Positions 6,264-15,089 of a DNA stretch of 64,000 nt are shown here, piece by piece. Location of the stretch: assembly GCF_036046055.1 (NCBI RefSeq), contig NZ_CP107939.1, forward strand, positions 3,038,001 to 3,102,000. The letters are read 5' to 3'. The position numbers were made by a program, and so were the translations under genes. Position 1 is the first letter of the stretch, and every line of letters starts with the position of its first letter. This DNA comes from Nocardia sp. NBC_00403 (GTDB lineage: Bacteria; Actinomycetota; Actinomycetes; Mycobacteriales; Mycobacteriaceae). The notes under the pieces were generated by a model, which saw only the letters and a list, made by a program, of their open reading frames with translations, did no database searches and had not been told where the DNA came from.

Positions 6264-7148
6264 GTGTCCACTGAATCGAACAACACCACGCTGCCGCGCC
6301 GGGTTCTGGGCCGACGGCTACGAGAGCTGCGCGAGCAGAGCAAACTGAGTAGGGCGCGTGCTGCTGAGGAGTGCGAGATGGGGTCACAAACGTTGTGGCG
6401 CTTGGAATCTGGACGCAGCAGCGAAGTCAAGAAGATGGTGATCAACGCACTGTGCGACTTGTATAGCGCGAGCGACGACGACCGGCGTGTGCTGATCTGG
6501 TTGGCCCAGGAATGCCGTAAGGATGGGTGGTGGCAGTCGTATACCGATGCCATGGTCCCGGAAGTGGAAGTGTTCGTCGGGCTCGAACAGTCGGCGAGCG
6601 GCATCACTTCATGGCAGTCGACGACGCTGCCGGGTTTGCTACAGACGCCAAGCTATCGCAGGGCGATGTGGGAAGTCTCCAAGTCGCAGGGGCGACGCGT
6701 CGATGTGGAGCGAGAGATTGATCTGACCGCCAAACGCCAGGACCGAATCTACGATTCGGAGAACTTCACCCTGACAGCTCTGCTGAGTGAGTCCGTCCTA
6801 CGGCATCACATCGGTGGTGCCGCAGTGATGGCAGACCAGCTGAATCACCTGTTGGAGGTTGGGAGCCTGCCCAATGTGTCGATACAGATCGCCCGGTTCA
6901 ATGCGCCGAATCACTTGGGTCTGACGACGAGAGATTTCGTCTACGTCGAGTTCCCGGAGCACACGAACCCAGCGTTGACAGAGCCGCCCGTTGTCTACGT
7001 GGAGGGCTTCACTGGCGACCTGTATCTAGACAAGCCCACTGAGCTGGAGCAGTATCGGGCAGCGTGTGCTGACATCCGACGGGTAGCGTTGGGTGAGAAC
7101 GACACACAAAGTCTGATCAAGGCAATAGCGAAGGAGTACAACGCGTGA
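6264..7148 (+). CDS. XRE-family regulator with DUF5753 domain (294 aa)
   Basis: An N-terminal helix-turn-helix (LGRRLRELREQSKLSRARAAEE…) is followed by the DUF5753 ligand/effector-like domain with the typical WWQSY, LPGLLQTPSYRRAM and PNVSIQIARF blocks. Such proteins are actinobacterial transcription regulators that work with small DUF397 partners (established family association). The start GTG 6264 has GAAAGGCG upstream; an ATG at 6228 without a site is the alternative. The last codon overlaps the DUF397 gene by four bases (GTGA). It probably controls the divergent seven-gene operon. Confidence 0.9.
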   Translation: MSTESNNTTLPRRVLGRRLRELREQSKLSRARAAEECEMGSQTLWRLESGRSSEVKKMVINALCDLYSASDDDRRVLIWLAQECRKDGWWQSYTDAMVPEVEVFVGLEQSASGITSWQSTTLPGLLQTPSYRRAMWEVSKSQGRRVDVEREIDLTAKRQDRIYDSENFTLTALLSESVLRHHIGGAAVMADQLNHLLEVGSLPNVSIQIARFNAPNHLGLTTRDFVYVEFPEHTNPALTEPPVVYVEGFTGDLYLDKPTELEQYRAACADIRRVALGENDTQSLIKAIAKEYNA

Positions 7149-7354
7149 ACATCGACCTGTCCGGTGCTCGGTGGTTCAAGAGCAGCCGTAGCACTAGCGG
7201 TAAGGACTGCGTCGAGGTGGCGCACCTTGACGGCGGACACGTCGGCGTCCGCGACTCTAAGAATCCGACCGGCCCCGCGCTGGTCTTCACTCCCGGCGAG
7301 TGGGACGCCTTCACCGCTGGCGTGAACGACGGAGAGTTCGACAGCTCCCGATAG
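7145..7354 (+). CDS. DUF397 protein (69 aa)
   Basis: Shows the DUF397 signature: ARWFKSSRSTSGKDCVEVA, then VGVRDSKNPTGPALVFTPGEWDAF. DUF397 proteins are small partners of XRE-DUF5753 regulators; in Streptomyces some such pairs control development. The GTG start overlaps the regulator stop by four bases. A strong terminator follows at 7371. Confidence 0.92.
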   Translation: MNIDLSGARWFKSSRSTSGKDCVEVAHLDGGHVGVRDSKNPTGPALVFTPGEWDAFTAGVNDGEFDSSR

Positions 7355-7370
7355 CGCCGTTCAGCCTGCC

Positions 7371-7410
7371 GAGCCCGGTCCGTCCATTCGGACCGGGCTC
7401 GAACTATTTT
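7371..7410 (+). terminator. Rho-independent terminator after DUF397
   Basis: A 12-bp perfect stem (GAGCCCGGTCCG 7371-7382 with 7389-7400), loop TCCATT, then GAACTATTTT. It ends the regulator operon and lies 45 bases before the truncated LigD frame. Confidence 0.9.
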
Positions 7411-7454
7411 CGGGGGACTGTTGCCCCAATGCGGCATGGTTTCCGCATTTCAGG

Positions 7455-7853
7455 CTAGGTTTCTAGAGTGTGTATTAATAGATCGGTTGAGATTTGCACT
7501 GCCCAAATGACATCGGCGAGCTCGCGCACGCACAGCTCGTCGGCATGTCTTCCATAACGCGGGAAGAAGACTCGTACGGTCGGAATCCAGTCCGGCGCGC
7601 CTGCGGGCAGCCGCTTCTGGTGCACCTTGGCACCCGCGAGCCCCTCCGGGAACCGGTGCAGCATGCACGGCCGGTCGCGCAGCGCGTTGACGATGCCGTC
7701 CCCGACACTCAGGTAGTACTGCACCAAATCGAGCTTGGTCGCGCCGGACTCCGGGAAGTAGACCCGGTCCGGGTTGGAGATACGAATCGTGCGGTCGCCG
7801 ACATCCAGCTCGATGGCGGGCGTCGCAGATTTGCTGGCCACGAGTCCGACCAT
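7455..7853 (-). pseudogene. ligD': 3'-truncated LigD-type polymerase domain (NHEJ)
   Basis: From ATG 7853 the protein reads as the start of a LigD-like primase-polymerase domain: RTIRISNPDRVYFPESGATKLDLVQYY, then MLHRFPEGLAGAKVHQKRLP and ELADVIWAVQIST. Homologues run to about 300 residues, continuing with a FHPW-type strand and the catalytic DLDP motif. Here the family match ends after residue 123 and nine unrelated codons follow (LLIHTLET). The catalytic aspartates are therefore missing. The break at about 7480-7490 coincides with the end of the accessory island, so insertion or deletion at this site is likely. Confidence 0.75.
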
Positions 7854-7893
7854 AGCTGATCCACCCTGGCGCCGAACTGGTATGCATTTCGGT

Positions 7894-8142
7894 ATGAGCA
7901 AGGCGAAGCGCGTGACGGTCACGTTGGACCCGCAGGTGGCCGTATGGGCCGAACAAGCGGCCGACCGGCAGCAACGCAGCCTGTCGTCGGTGATCAACTC
8001 CGCGCTGCGCACCGCATTGGTGCACGACAGCCTGGCGAAGCTGGTGGTCGACGACGACGCCGAGCTGGCGGCCGCCTACGCCGAGCTGGACCACACCAGG
8101 GCGGCCGAGTCCGATGACCGCGGCCCGCGCGGCGCGGCATGA
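7894..8142 (+). CDS. Ribbon-helix-helix antitoxin-like protein (82 aa)
   Basis: The N-terminal strand KAKRVTVTLDPQVAVWAEQAA followed by a helix and SLSSVINSALRTAL fits a ribbon-helix-helix DNA-binding domain; the acidic C-terminus would bind the toxin. It overlaps the following MazF/PemK-like gene by four bases (ATGA), the classical antitoxin-toxin arrangement. ATG 7882 is an alternative start four codons earlier. It would repress its own promoter together with the toxin (family knowledge). Confidence 0.8.
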   Translation: MSKAKRVTVTLDPQVAVWAEQAADRQQRSLSSVINSALRTALVHDSLAKLVVDDDAELAAAYAELDHTRAAESDDRGPRGAA

Positions 8143-8447
8143 GGCGCGGCGAAATCTGGCGCTACGCACCGACGTTGCGTGACGGCACGCCTTTTCCGCG
8201 GCAAACCAGAGTTGTGCTGGTATCCGATACCGCGGTGATGACCTCGCCCAACCGCTGGCTGAGCGCCGTCCCGCTGATGGACGACGATCCCGGCCACGTC
8301 CTGGCCGCCGAGACCGCACACGGCTGGGCCGATGCGTTGGAGCTACACCGCATCTACCGCCCCTGGTTGGCCGAGCACCTCGGCGAGCTGACGCCCACGG
8401 AAACCGACTCCCTGGATGCCCGCCTGCGCGCCACACTCAGCCTCTGA
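8139..8447 (+). CDS. MazF/PemK-like toxin (102 aa)
   Basis: Begins MRRGEIWRYAPT, close to the MazF/PemK start (RGEIWxxxL). It continues TRVVLVSDTAVMTSPNRWLSAVPL and ends with an HRIYRPWLAEHLGELT block, giving the expected SH3-like barrel length. Family members are usually ribosome-independent mRNA endoribonucleases. It is coupled to the upstream antitoxin. The conserved catalytic Arg/Thr pair cannot be placed with certainty, so activity is inferred. Confidence 0.8.
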   Translation: MRRGEIWRYAPTLRDGTPFPRQTRVVLVSDTAVMTSPNRWLSAVPLMDDDPGHVLAAETAHGWADALELHRIYRPWLAEHLGELTPTETDSLDARLRATLSL

Positions 8448-8680
8448 ACCGCCGAGGGGCAGGCCGGAACACTCGGCTCGCTGACTCGGCAGTCCCGAAG
8501 TCAGGGCGCGATATGCCGCGCACTCTCGGACTCGCCACATCGAAGCGGTCGCCCGCGATCACGCGTCCCGCGCCGCCGGGCCCATCTCCATCGTTCCCCC
8601 ACAGGTCGCAATGGCTGCTGGCCGCTTCGCTACCTGCGAAAACTCTCGGCCCGGCGGTGTTGCGCGAGCACACTGGAGGA

Positions 8681-8914
8681 ATGAAGCAAAAACTGATGCG
8701 GGCGATCCGCAGACTGATGGGCAGGAAGGTACCGGCCGGAAACCCCGGTGGCCGCGACGGCCCCGACAGCGGCGGCACGGCAGGCGTAAGAGAGCCACGC
8801 CGACCAATCCCACCGGAAGACCCATTGAGCGCGACCCGCCCCTTCACCCCAGACCCCGACCCCAAAACCATCATCCTGCCGGACCCCAACAGTGACATCC
8901 CGCGACCACTGTGA
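8681..8914 (+). CDS. Short Pro-rich hypothetical protein (77 aa)
   Basis: Starts MKQKLMRAIRRLMGRK with GGAGG immediately upstream (CTGGAGGAATG); the basic amphipathic N-terminus is followed by a Pro/Asp-rich disordered tail (DPDPKTIILPDPNSD). It is probably a small peripheral or disordered protein; no family recognised. The frame is open further upstream but has no other initiation site. Confidence 0.5.
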   Translation: MKQKLMRAIRRLMGRKVPAGNPGGRDGPDSGGTAGVREPRRPIPPEDPLSATRPFTPDPDPKTIILPDPNSDIPRPL

Positions 8915-8986
8915 ATCCGCACCGGACACCTCGTCCTCGCATCCAGTACAGCGGTGTCGGCTTCAAGGCGGGGTGTGAGCTCAGCG

Positions 8987-10300
8987 TCATGCCGAAGAGT
9001 CCAAGGACGCATCCACAGCCAGTCCGCATGCTGGAAGCCGTGGGCCTGCTTGCCCGGACGGGGTATCCGTCCACGCGGAGATGACGCGGCGAAGGTTGAT
9101 CAGGACATAGGTGTCGGTTTCGGACCGGATCATGTGTTGCAGGATCGGGAGCAGTACCCGGTTGTCGCGTTTCTCTGCCGCCTGGATCGCTTGACGGCGT
9201 ACTTGCGGTTGTTCGTCGGCGAGAGCACGTGCGATCAGATCCGTTGCGTCACCGCGTGCTTCGGCAAGGCGGTACAGGGACAATTCGCGGGCGCGTGCAT
9301 CAGGTCGTGCGGCCAACGGGGCAAGGTCCGCGACCGTCAGGTCCCCGCTGTCGGCCAATGCCCACAGCGCTCGCCACATCACCTCCCGGTCGTGGTCCTC
9401 GAGTAAGGCGCGGGCTCGTTCGGCGAGATCGGGTGTGCTCAGAACTCGCAACACACTGATGGCCTCGGCGCGGACCGAGGCGTCCAGATCGTTCAATGCC
9501 GCTCGCGCCGCCGCATCGATCGGGATCCCGGATCTCCAAGCGCATCCCAGCACGGTGGCCCGCACCAGCGTGGAAGGGTCTCCAGCCGCAGTCGCCAAGG
9601 CCTGAACAGCTGTCGGAGAGAGCTGGGGGAGACATTGCAGTGATGTGGCTGCGCGCGCACGTCGCTCGGGCGACGGATCGGTGGCCAGGATCCCGAGCAG
9701 TGTGGCTTCGTCTCCAGGAAGCTTCTGTCCGAACCCGGCGACGTCATAACCAGCGAGCAGTTCATCCACCCAGCGCTCGTACCAGGTCAGGAAGTCGGGA
9801 TCTTCCTGCACATAGGGAGCCGGGACACCGTTGAAATCGATGGCAACCAGTCGGCCGCGCCCAGGTCCGGATATCACCAGCTGGGTGCAGCTGGTGCAGC
9901 CGTGATGAACGATGGACAGCGTTCCCTGTATCGGGTCCGGGCGGTCCTGTGGTCCCTGGAACCGGTCCCACCAGTCATCGGAATACACAATTCCGGGCAC
10001 GAACGGGCTCGGCTCGGTGAGGTGTCCGGCGAAGCAGTCCGCGAACATATCGTGTGCGTCGGCCAATGTGAGCAAACCATAGCTCGGCCCGGCACCGCCA
10101 TCTGCGACCTCGAGCAGGAAACGGCGATAGCCTTCGGGTAGCACAACACCATGTTCGGTTTCGAACGCCGCGACGGTCGACTCCGACAGCGGTGGGTTCA
10201 GTCGGAAGCCATGTTTGTGTGCACCGAAGGATTCCAGCAGTCTCGGGTCTGCTGCTGCCTGCGTGAGCTTGTCTGCGATCCGCGACAGCTGTGCGTCCAC
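8987..10300 (-). CDS. SMI1/KNR4 (SUKH) protein with HEAT-like repeats (437 aa)
   Basis: Residues about 1-190 match the SMI1/KNR4 fold: PPLSESTVAAFETEHGVVLPEGYRRFLLEVADGGAGP, then SDDWWDRFQ and a GRGRLVAIDFNG strand. Residues about 200-410 are repeated antiparallel helices of HEAT type (DPSPERRARAATSL, DLDASVRAEAISVL, ADEQPQVRRQAIQAAE). SUKH proteins are often immunity proteins of polymorphic toxins, but many are orphan and housekeeping. Start GTG 10300; the frame is open to 10555 but that part does not read as the same protein. No toxin gene is adjacent. Confidence 0.75.
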   Translation of the reverse strand: MDAQLSRIADKLTQAAADPRLLESFGAHKHGFRLNPPLSESTVAAFETEHGVVLPEGYRRFLLEVADGGAGPSYGLLTLADAHDMFADCFAGHLTEPSPFVPGIVYSDDWWDRFQGPQDRPDPIQGTLSIVHHGCTSCTQLVISGPGRGRLVAIDFNGVPAPYVQEDPDFLTWYERWVDELLAGYDVAGFGQKLPGDEATLLGILATDPSPERRARAATSLQCLPQLSPTAVQALATAAGDPSTLVRATVLGCAWRSGIPIDAAARAALNDLDASVRAEAISVLRVLSTPDLAERARALLEDHDREVMWRALWALADSGDLTVADLAPLAARPDARARELSLYRLAEARGDATDLIARALADEQPQVRRQAIQAAEKRDNRVLLPILQHMIRSETDTYVLINLRRVISAWTDTPSGQAGPRLPACGLAVDASLDSSA

Positions 10301-10369
10301 TGTGTTTATTTCAACCCTCTTCCTCTTGCATCCGCCCGACGTTGCACACCTGGGCGTGTACCAGGGGAG

Positions 10370-10640
10370 CACTCTCGCGACGGCAGCACCCGATCGGCAA
10401 TCAACTCCGCCAATGCATACGCAGCCGTGGACGGGTCGGCACGGAATACGGCGGCCTGAATGAGTAACAGCTCCACCGTATCGCGTGTCGAAGACCAACT
10501 CCGAGAACGAGAACCGGGTGCCGTTGCGGTACGAGGCCATGACAGGGCTGACCATGGATCAACTGTCTCGGGCTGGATCACAGCGAGCCCGCACCGCTCG
10601 CCCGGCCGTGTCCAGCAGTCCTCGAGCGGCCAGGGTTCAG
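10370..10640 (-). pseudogene. Degenerate coding remnant with frameshifts
   Basis: Three consecutive minus-strand stretches look coding by high third-position GC but sit in two frames: …GERCGLAVIQPETVDPW (about 10640-10555), then MASYRNGTRFSFSELVFDTR (about 10550-10480), then TVELLLIQAAVFRADPSTAAYALAE (about 10480-10390). Read together they could be the end of one protein broken by frameshifts. I do not recognise the family. The rest of the 10301-10729 interval holds nothing clear. Confidence 0.35.
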
Positions 10641-10729
10641 CGGCACCTTGCCGGGGCCCGTACTCGTTGCGGCTGCGCTGAAAGGATCTGGATTCCTGAG
10701 ATGAGGTGCGGATCTTGCGTCTGGGCCTG

Positions 10730-12853
10730 TCAGGTGGGTGTCGCCAGGGCGAAGGGGAGTACTGCGGGTGCGCCTGCGGTGCGGAGGGCATGGGTGGCGA
10801 GGGTCATGGTCCAGCCGGTGTCGGTGAGGGTGTCCACCAGGAGGATCGGACCGTCTATCGAGCTGAGGTCGGGGAGCAACCAGGAGTCGTAGAGGGCGGC
10901 GACGCGGTGGGCAGAGTTCGCGGCCGAGACAGGTGGGCTGTCGGGGCGGGTTGGCAGGGTGCCGAGGTCGCGGAGGCGGCCGACTTCGGCGAGGCGGGCA
11001 GCGAGGGTGGCGGTCAGTACGGGGTAGCGGGGGGATTCCAGGGCCATGACCGAGGTGGGACGGGTGGTCCAGTTCCAGTCGCGCAGCACGGCGATGCAGG
11101 CATCGAAGACCGCGTCGGGGATGGGGTCGTCGGGGGCGTCGAGCAGGGCACGAAGGCGCTGGCCCCAGCCGAGATCGGTGAGCCTGCCCAGGACGCGGCC
11201 GGTTTCCGCGCCGTCGGAGATCTTGCCGGACAGCGGAATTCCGAGCTTCGCCATGCCTGTCGGCCACTGTTTGCGTGGCGCGAGATCGAGGCCGGGGCGG
11301 TCGAGTCGGGCCCGGGTCGCGGCGATGGCCGCGGCGTCGACCGTGACGTCCGGCCGGGTGCCCGTGCAGTTGTCGCAGCGGCCGCAGCCGGGAGAACTCC
11401 CTTCCAGAGCAGGGAGCCCCGGGTCGTCGAGCTGACGGCGCAGAAACTGCATCCGGCACCCTGACGTGGACTGATAGTCGATCATGGCCTGCTGCTCGAC
11501 CTCGCGAGCCGCGGCGAGGCGCTCGTAGCGTTCGGTGTCGTAGGCCCATTCCTGACCGGTCGCGATCCAGCCGCCGCGGACCCGGCGCACCGCGCCGTCC
11601 ACGTCGAGCACCTTGAGCACCATCTCCAGCCTGGAGCGGTTCAATTCGACCAACGGCTCCAGGGCCGCGGTCGACATGGCCCGATCGAAATCCAGCGCAT
11701 CCAGCACGGCACGCACGATGTGCTCACGTGGAAAAGCGACCGAGGCGAAGTAGCTCCAGATCCTGGCGTCCTCTGGGCCGGGCAGCAGCACCACCTCGGC
11801 GCGCTCGGTTCCGCGACCCGCACGACCCACCTGCTGGTAGTAGGCGATAGGCGAGGACGGCGCGCCCACATGCACGACGAAACCCAGATCCGGTTTGTCG
11901 AAGCCCATCCCGAGCGCGGAGGTCGCGATAAGCGCCTTGACCTCGTTGTTCAGCAGCGCGGTCTCGAGCGCTTCGCGTTCAGCGGTATCGGTCTGCCCGG
12001 TATAGGCGGCCACATTGTGCCCGTGCGAATTCAAGACGTCGGCGAGATCGTGTGCAGCGGCGACGGTGAGGGTGTAGACGATGCCGGAGCCGGAAAGCTC
12101 GCCGAGGTGTCCGCTCAACCAGGCGGTGCGCTCGACCGCGTCGGCGAAACGCACCACCGACAGGTGCAGCGATTCCCGGTCCAGGGTGCCGCGCAGCACC
12201 AGGGTGTCGGTACCGATCTGGGTGGCCACATCGGTCACCACCCGATCGTTGGCCGTCGCGGTGGTGGCCAGGACCGGAACGTCGGAGCCGAGATCGGCGA
12301 TCAGTGTGCGGATCCGCCGATAGTCGGGCCGGAAGTCGTGCCCCCAGTCGGAGACGCAATGTGCTTCGTCGATGACGACGAGTCCGGCGTCGGCGGCGAG
12401 TTTCGGCAACACTTGGTCGCGAAAGTCCGGGTTGTTCAGCCGTTCGGGGCTGACCAACAGCACGTCGACATCGCCCGAGGCCACCTGATCGTGGATCTCG
12501 TCCCATTCGGTGACATTGCCCGAGTTGATGGTCGCCGCCACCACGCCGGCCCGTTGCGCGGCCGCGACCTGGTTGCGCATCAGCGCGAGCAGCGGCGACA
12601 CGATCACCGTCGGCCCGCGCCCCGCCCTGCGCAGCAGCTTGGCCGCGATGAAATACACCGCCGACTTACCCCAGCCGGTGCGCTGCACCACCAGCGCCCG
12701 GCGCCGCTGCACCACCAGCGCCTCGATTGCCGTCCACTGGTCCTCGCGTAGCCGCGCCTGCGGCCCCGCGAGTTCGCGCAGCAGTTCTTCGGCACGCTCG
12801 CGCAGATCTGGCGAGGTGAGGTCGATCGCTTCGCTGTGCGCGGCCGTGGTCAT
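10730..12853 (-). CDS. RecQ-family ATP-dependent DNA helicase (707 aa)
   Basis: Walker A RTGWGKSA (58-65), DEAH box (IDEAHCVSDWGHDFRP, about 161), a TTATAN motif III and motif VI region QQVGRAGRG mark an SF2 RecQ helicase. A RecQ-type zinc-binding cluster follows (CRMQFL … CGRCDNC). The C-terminus departs from classical RecQ and ends in a phosphoribosyltransferase-like VDTLTDTGWT motif (about 673), as in a known actinobacterial subfamily. It probably unwinds recombination or repair intermediates. Start ATG 12853 has GGAG seven bases upstream. Confidence 0.88.
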   Translation of the reverse strand: MTTAAHSEAIDLTSPDLRERAEELLRELAGPQARLREDQWTAIEALVVQRRRALVVQRTGWGKSAVYFIAAKLLRRAGRGPTVIVSPLLALMRNQVAAAQRAGVVAATINSGNVTEWDEIHDQVASGDVDVLLVSPERLNNPDFRDQVLPKLAADAGLVVIDEAHCVSDWGHDFRPDYRRIRTLIADLGSDVPVLATTATANDRVVTDVATQIGTDTLVLRGTLDRESLHLSVVRFADAVERTAWLSGHLGELSGSGIVYTLTVAAAHDLADVLNSHGHNVAAYTGQTDTAEREALETALLNNEVKALIATSALGMGFDKPDLGFVVHVGAPSSPIAYYQQVGRAGRGTERAEVVLLPGPEDARIWSYFASVAFPREHIVRAVLDALDFDRAMSTAALEPLVELNRSRLEMVLKVLDVDGAVRRVRGGWIATGQEWAYDTERYERLAAAREVEQQAMIDYQSTSGCRMQFLRRQLDDPGLPALEGSSPGCGRCDNCTGTRPDVTVDAAAIAATRARLDRPGLDLAPRKQWPTGMAKLGIPLSGKISDGAETGRVLGRLTDLGWGQRLRALLDAPDDPIPDAVFDACIAVLRDWNWTTRPTSVMALESPRYPVLTATLAARLAEVGRLRDLGTLPTRPDSPPVSAANSAHRVAALYDSWLLPDLSSIDGPILLVDTLTDTGWTMTLATHALRTAGAPAVLPFALATPT

Positions 12854-13189
12854 GGGCTCCATCGTGCCGGATGGCACCGACAGCGGTTCGGGCCGCGTCG
12901 TCGGCCGCCTTTCCGGGGGTAGTCGCCGCGGATGTGATCCGAGCCGACATGTGTCGCTGCGCGCGAACCGGTGCGCGCCGACGCCGACGCAAGAAACACC
13001 TCTGCCCGGTGCCTGCGGGCACTCGCGTGCCCGATGGCGACCAGGGCGAGTGTCGGATGGTTGCAAGGATATGCGCGGGCACTGCTTTGTCCTGCGCCGA
13101 TCCCGTTACGAAACGTGAAATCCCGCTGGACACCGGACAATAGGATGAGAGGATTTCCTCGGCACCGCGGGACCGCGCAGGAGGCAACC
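12854..13189. other. Divergent intergenic region, no gene seen
   Basis: 336 bases between the divergent helicase and membrane-protein genes. No reading frame with coding character was seen; a TAGGAT box at 13141-13146 is a possible -10 for the membrane protein, without an evident -35. Confidence 0.5.
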
Positions 13190-13672
13190 ATGTCGAGCAG
13201 CTATCAGCCACCGCCCGGTTGGTCGCCGCCCGGCGCCCAGTTCCGCACCAGCGGCAACGCCTCACGGACCGTGGTCGGCACCGTGATCGGCTTGGTGGTG
13301 ACGCCGATCGGGGTCGGGCTTGCCGCACACGGGGCACTGGACACCCGGCAATGGGTCATCTTCGGTGATGTGGGCTCGCGGTGGGGATCCACCTTCCAAA
13401 TGGTCGGCGGGGCGCTACTGCTGTTCTTGTTGGCAACCTTGGCGGGCTATTCCCCGGCAGGCACCGTGATCGCCGGCCTCGTCTGGGGCTTCATCCCGGG
13501 CGTCGCACACTTGACCTTCCCGGACGACACCTGGCGAATCGTCGAAGACCTACCCCGTCTGTCCGGCGAGATGCACCAAGCGCTGCACGCCTGGCTGATG
13601 AACGGCTTCGCCCTCATCACCGGCATGATGCTGGTCGGCTCCGGCATCGCAGCCACCATGAGACGTCGCTGA
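13190..13672 (+). CDS. Small integral membrane protein (160 aa)
   Basis: A short Pro-rich N-terminus (SSSYQPPPGWSPPG) precedes about four hydrophobic segments: TVVGTVIGLVVTPIGVGLAA, MVGGALLLFLLATLAGY, TVIAGLVWGFIPGVAHL and GFALITGMMLVGSGIA. AGGAGG lies seven bases before the ATG. The layout is common to uncharacterised actinobacterial membrane proteins; no transporter motif is visible. It is a single-gene unit convergent with rtcB. Confidence 0.75.
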   Translation: MSSSYQPPPGWSPPGAQFRTSGNASRTVVGTVIGLVVTPIGVGLAAHGALDTRQWVIFGDVGSRWGSTFQMVGGALLLFLLATLAGYSPAGTVIAGLVWGFIPGVAHLTFPDDTWRIVEDLPRLSGEMHQALHAWLMNGFALITGMMLVGSGIAATMRRR

Positions 13673-13793
13673 ACCCGGCACCACCCAGCTCACGGCTGCC
13701 CTCGCGGTTGCCTCGGACAGCCGGGCCGGCTGCTGGTGGCGAAACGAGAAGCCGGCGATCGGAATCCAGCACGCTTGCCCTGCGAGCCGGGCC

Positions 13794-13822
13794 GGCCGCG
13801 CCCACACTCGATGGGCGCGGCC
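13794..13822 (-). terminator. Hairpin between convergent genes
   Basis: An 11-bp perfect stem (GGCCGCGCCCA 13794-13804 with 13812-13822) lies just after the rtcB stop. No T-run, but GC-rich hairpins without U-tails are common actinobacterial terminators; it could serve both convergent genes. Confidence 0.55.
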
Positions 13823-13827
13823 GCCCG

Positions 13828-15051
13828 TCAACCCTTGACGCAGAGCACCTGACGCAGCGTGGCGACAATATCGACCAGGTCCCGCTGCGCCGCGATGACC
13901 TCGTCGATGTCCTTGTACGCGGCCGGGATCTCGTCGACCACGCCCGCGTCCTTGCGGGACTCGACGCCCTCGGTCTGGGCGATCAGGTCGGCGACGGTGA
14001 ACTGCTTCTTGGCCGCGGTCCGGCTCATCCGCCGTCCCGCACCGTGCGAGGCCGACTGGAACGAGGCGGGATTTCCCTTGCCGCGCACCACATAGGAGCG
14101 GGTGCCCATCGAGCCTGGGATCAGCGCGAGGTCGCCCGCCCCGGCGCGCACCGCGCCCTTACGGGTCACCAGCATCGGCACGCCGTCGATCGTCTCCTCG
14201 GCCACATAGTTGTGGTGGGCAGAGATCGGGTCGTCGAAACGCACCACACGTCCGGCGAATTCGTTCCGGACCGCGCGACAGACCAGCGACAGCATCACCG
14301 CGCGGTTACGTGCGGCGTACTCCTGCGCCCAGGTCAGATCGCGCCGATAGGCATCCATCTCCGGTGTGCCGGAAAGGAATACGGCCAGATCGCGATCCGG
14401 CAGGTCGGCGTTGTGCGGCAGCCGCCGCGCGACTGTCATGTGCCGCTCGGCGAGTTCCTTGCCGATATTCCGGCTGCCGGAGTGCAGCAGAATCCACACC
14501 GAGTCGTTCTCGTCCAGGCATACCTCGATGAAGTGGTTGCCGCCACCGAGCGAACCGATCTGCCTGTGCGCCTTGGACTCGAGCGCCTGCACTCCCGGGT
14601 CCAGCGATCCGAAGGACGACCAGAACCGATCCCAGCCCGTCTTGTACCGCGCGAGGTCGCCGTGCGATGCGGCGAATTCCGCGCCGAGCCGGGTGATATC
14701 GACCGCGTCCTTGTGCGCCTGGAAACCGACCGGCACCGCCGCCTCGATGCGCGAGCGCAGCGAATGCAGATTGTCCGGTAGGTCGGCGGCGGTGAGGTCG
14801 GTCTTCACGCTCTCCATTCCGCAGCCGATGTCGACACCAACGGCGGCGGGCGCCACCGCGTCCCTCATCGCGATGACCGAGCCGACCGTCGCGCCCTTCC
14901 CGAGATGCACATCCGGCATTACGCGGACGCCGTGCACCCAGGGCAGTTGCGCGATATTTCGCAGTTGCCGCAGCGCGGCCTGCTCGATGTCGTGCTCGTT
15001 GGCCCACATCAGCGTCTGCGCCCTGGTACCGCGCAGCTCGACGGGAAACAT
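13828..15051 (-). CDS. rtcB: RtcB-family RNA ligase (407 aa)
   Basis: Contains the RtcB metal and guanylylation signatures: VMPDVHLGKGATVG, VGVDIGCGME (the active-site Cys), GSLGGGNHFIEV, LHSGSRNIG, ISAHHNYV and SHGAGRRMSR with the nucleotidyl-accepting His. RtcB joins 2',3'-cyclic phosphate or 3'-phosphate RNA ends to 5'-OH ends using GTP and Mn2+. The length is that of the compact bacterial form. The start at MFPVELRG has AAGGA nearby; the frame is open 12 codons further. In this group its role (RNA repair versus tRNA) is not settled. It is monocistronic. Confidence 0.92.
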   Translation of the reverse strand: MFPVELRGTRAQTLMWANEHDIEQAALRQLRNIAQLPWVHGVRVMPDVHLGKGATVGSVIAMRDAVAPAAVGVDIGCGMESVKTDLTAADLPDNLHSLRSRIEAAVPVGFQAHKDAVDITRLGAEFAASHGDLARYKTGWDRFWSSFGSLDPGVQALESKAHRQIGSLGGGNHFIEVCLDENDSVWILLHSGSRNIGKELAERHMTVARRLPHNADLPDRDLAVFLSGTPEMDAYRRDLTWAQEYAARNRAVMLSLVCRAVRNEFAGRVVRFDDPISAHHNYVAEETIDGVPMLVTRKGAVRAGAGDLALIPGSMGTRSYVVRGKGNPASFQSASHGAGRRMSRTAAKKQFTVADLIAQTEGVESRKDAGVVDEIPAAYKDIDEVIAAQRDLVDIVATLRQVLCVKG

Positions 15052-15089
15052 GGGAACGTCCTTCTCTCGATTGATCTGTTCCCACAACG

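Noticed and set aside
11720..12751. 343-codon plus-strand frame opposite the RecQ-type helicase
   Set aside because: The minus strand has clear helicase motifs throughout; the plus frame is Gly/Arg-rich without domain features.
13381..14781. 466-codon plus-strand frame across the membrane gene and rtcB
   Set aside because: It is out of frame with the membrane gene and antisense to conserved RtcB motifs.
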